DNA of 64,000 bases from Rossellomorea pakistanensis (lineage in GTDB: Bacteria > Bacillota > Bacilli > Bacillales > Bacillaceae_B). The stretch spans positions 1,116,001 through 1,180,000 of the forward strand of contig NZ_JAFBDZ010000002.1 of the NCBI RefSeq assembly GCF_016908495.1. Direction: 5' to 3'. The notes under the pieces are model-generated. The model was not told the DNA's origin and searched no databases. It saw only the letters and a list, made by a program, of their open reading frames with translations. Below are positions 62,696 to 64,000 of the stretch, piece after piece (position 1 is the stretch's first letter; each line of letters starts with the position of its first letter). The position numbers and the translations under genes are program-made.

Positions 62696-64000
62696 ATGGC
62701 TAAAAAGATGCCAGAAATCGGCGATTATAAATACGGATTTTCTGACAAAGACGTCTCTATATTCCGTTCTAAACGTGGATTAACGAAAGAGATTGTTGAA
62801 GAAATTTCTCGTATGAAGTCAGAGCCACAGTGGATGCTTGATTTCCGTTTAAAATCACTTGAGCATTTTTACAACATGTCAATGCCACAATGGGGCGGAG
62901 ATCTAAATGCTCTTAATTTTGATGAAATCACGTATTATGTTAAACCATCTGAGAAATCCGAACGTTCTTGGGATGAAGTACCAGAAGAAATTAAACAAAC
63001 TTTTGATAAATTAGGAATTCCTGAAGCAGAGCAAAAATATCTTGCTGGGGTTTCTGCACAGTATGAATCTGAGGTTGTATACCACAACATGCAAGAAGAT
63101 CTTGAAGCACAAGGAATTGTCTTTAAAGATACAGATTCAGCACTTCGTGAAAATGAAGACCTTTTCCGTGAGCATTGGGCAAAAGTAGTCCCTGCAACGG
63201 ATAACAAGTTTGCAGCCCTAAATTCAGCGGTATGGTCTGGTGGATCGTTTATTTATGTTCCAAAAGGAGTTAAAGTGGAAACCCCTTTACAAGCGTATTT
63301 CCGCATTAACTCAGAAAATATGGGACAATTTGAACGTACATTGATCATTGTTGATGAAGGTGCAAGCGTACACTATGTAGAAGGTTGTACGGCACCTGTT
63401 TATACAACGAATTCATTACACTCAGCTGTAGTAGAAATTATTATTAAGAAAGATGCCTACTGTCGTTATACAACCATCCAGAACTGGGCTAATAATGTAT
63501 TTAACCTAGTTACGAAGCGTGCTGTTTGTGAAGCGAACGCAACAATGGAATGGGTAGACGGAAACATTGGTTCGAAGCTTACAATGAAATATCCAGCTGT
63601 CATCCTTAAAGGTGAAGGAGCACGTGGAATGACATTATCCATCGCTCTTGCTGGTAAAGGTCAACACCAGGATGCTGGGGCCAAAATGATTCATTTAGCA
63701 CCAAATACTTCTTCGACAATCGTTTCTAAATCCATCTCTAAACAAGGTGGTAAAGTAACGTATCGCGGTATCGTTCATTTTGGACGTAAAGCAGAAGGAG
63801 CACGTTCAAACATTGAATGTGACACGCTCATCATGGATAACCAATCTACATCAGATACTATTCCTTATAATGAGATCTTAAATGATAATATCTCATTAGA
63901 GCACGAAGCGAAGGTTTCTAAAGTATCAGAAGAGCAGTTATTCTATCTAATGAGCCGTGGAATTTCCGAAGAAGAAGCAACAGAAATGATTGTTATGGGC
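62696..64000 (+). CDS. sufB: Fe-S cluster assembly protein SufB (3' end outside window)
   Basis: An open frame from the ATG behind TGGAGGA runs 435 codons to the window edge without a stop; full-length SufB has about 465 residues. It contains [40 protein letters not shown] and [20 protein letters not shown], diagnostic for SufB. It carries the nascent cluster with SufD and SufC. It is the last known gene of the sufCDSUB operon. Confidence 0.97.
   Translation, partial: MAKKMPEIGDYKYGFSDKDVSIFRSKRGLTKEIVEEISRMKSEPQWMLDFRLKSLEHFYNMSMPQWGGDLNALNFDEITYYVKPSEKSERSWDEVPEEIKQTFDKLGIPEAEQKYLAGVSAQYESEVVYHNMQEDLEAQGIVFKDTDSALRENEDLFREHWAKVVPATDNKFAALNSAVWSGGSFIYVPKGVKVETPLQAYFRINSENMGQFERTLIIVDEGASVHYVEGCTAPVYTTNSLHSAVVEIIIKKDAYCRYTTIQNWANNVFNLVTKRAVCEANATMEWVDGNIGSKLTMKYPAVILKGEGARGMTLSIALAGKGQHQDAGAKMIHLAPNTSSTIVSKSISKQGGKVTYRGIVHFGRKAEGARSNIECDTLIMDNQSTSDTIPYNEILNDNISLEHEAKVSKVSEEQLFYLMSRGISEEEATEMIVMG

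Overview
The window is about 64 kb of low-GC chromosomal DNA from an endospore-forming member of the Bacillaceae. Support for this comes from a GerA-type germination receptor operon, CotF-like coat proteins, a YuzL-like peptide, Bacillus-type intergenic repeats, and a long stretch in the same order as the Bacillus subtilis yur-yus region (sufBUSDC, yurZ, metQPN, yusD-yusI, fadEAN, fadM, yusU-yusV). The species cannot be named from the sequence. No rRNA, tRNA, CRISPR array, prophage or transposase gene was seen.

Region by region: 1-2.9 kb is the end of a peptide ABC transporter operon (tail of the ATPase, a binding lipoprotein, a DUF3899 protein) followed by gene remnants. 2.9-8.9 kb is a cell-envelope stress module: a BceRS-like two-component system, a BceAB-like transporter, a DedA/UptA-like protein and UppP, with a BceR-type palindrome upstream of the transporter. 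9.1-11.6 kb (minus strand) is a PadR-regulated operon ending in a fatty acid desaturase. 11.9-13.9 kb holds a phospholipase A2-like protein, an FMN-type reductase and a VOC protein. 14-17.5 kb is a two-component system with two PepSY proteins, each preceded by the same operator-like repeat. 17.6-19.8 kb has a phased repeat array, a broken NERD-domain gene, and a guanidine-I riboswitch with two SMR exporter genes.

19.9-25.8 kb has a second envelope-type two-component system with a lipoprotein, divergent from a polysaccharide deacetylase and an LCP ligase. 25.9-29.3 kb has a subtilisin, a secreted lipase and a thioredoxin. 29.6-33.3 kb is the germination receptor. 33.5-38.6 kb is a Fur-type siderophore uptake locus. 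38.9-49 kb has TcyP, coat proteins, and the fatty acid beta-oxidation genes with a FadR box. 49.5-51.3 kb is a catR-catDE quinone/catechol detoxification locus. 51.5-54.5 kb has yusI, gcvH, yusG, yusF, yusE and yusD. 54.5-57.5 kb is the SAM-riboswitch-controlled metNPQ methionine importer. 57.8-64 kb is yurZ and the sufCDSUB Fe-S assembly operon, with sufB cut by the window edge.

The least explained material is intergenic. Four loci carry arrays of short words spaced about 20-22 nt apart. Five MITE-like elements share terminal sequences but differ inside. Other families are the AAGGCGCTTCCGCTTTTC-type Bacillus repeats, three GGGCTGTCCC long hairpins and one GGGACGGTTCTCG palindrome. No obviously new gene system is certain. 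The best candidates for something undescribed are the ~21-nt phased arrays and the PadR/LWWP-repeat/desaturase operon.
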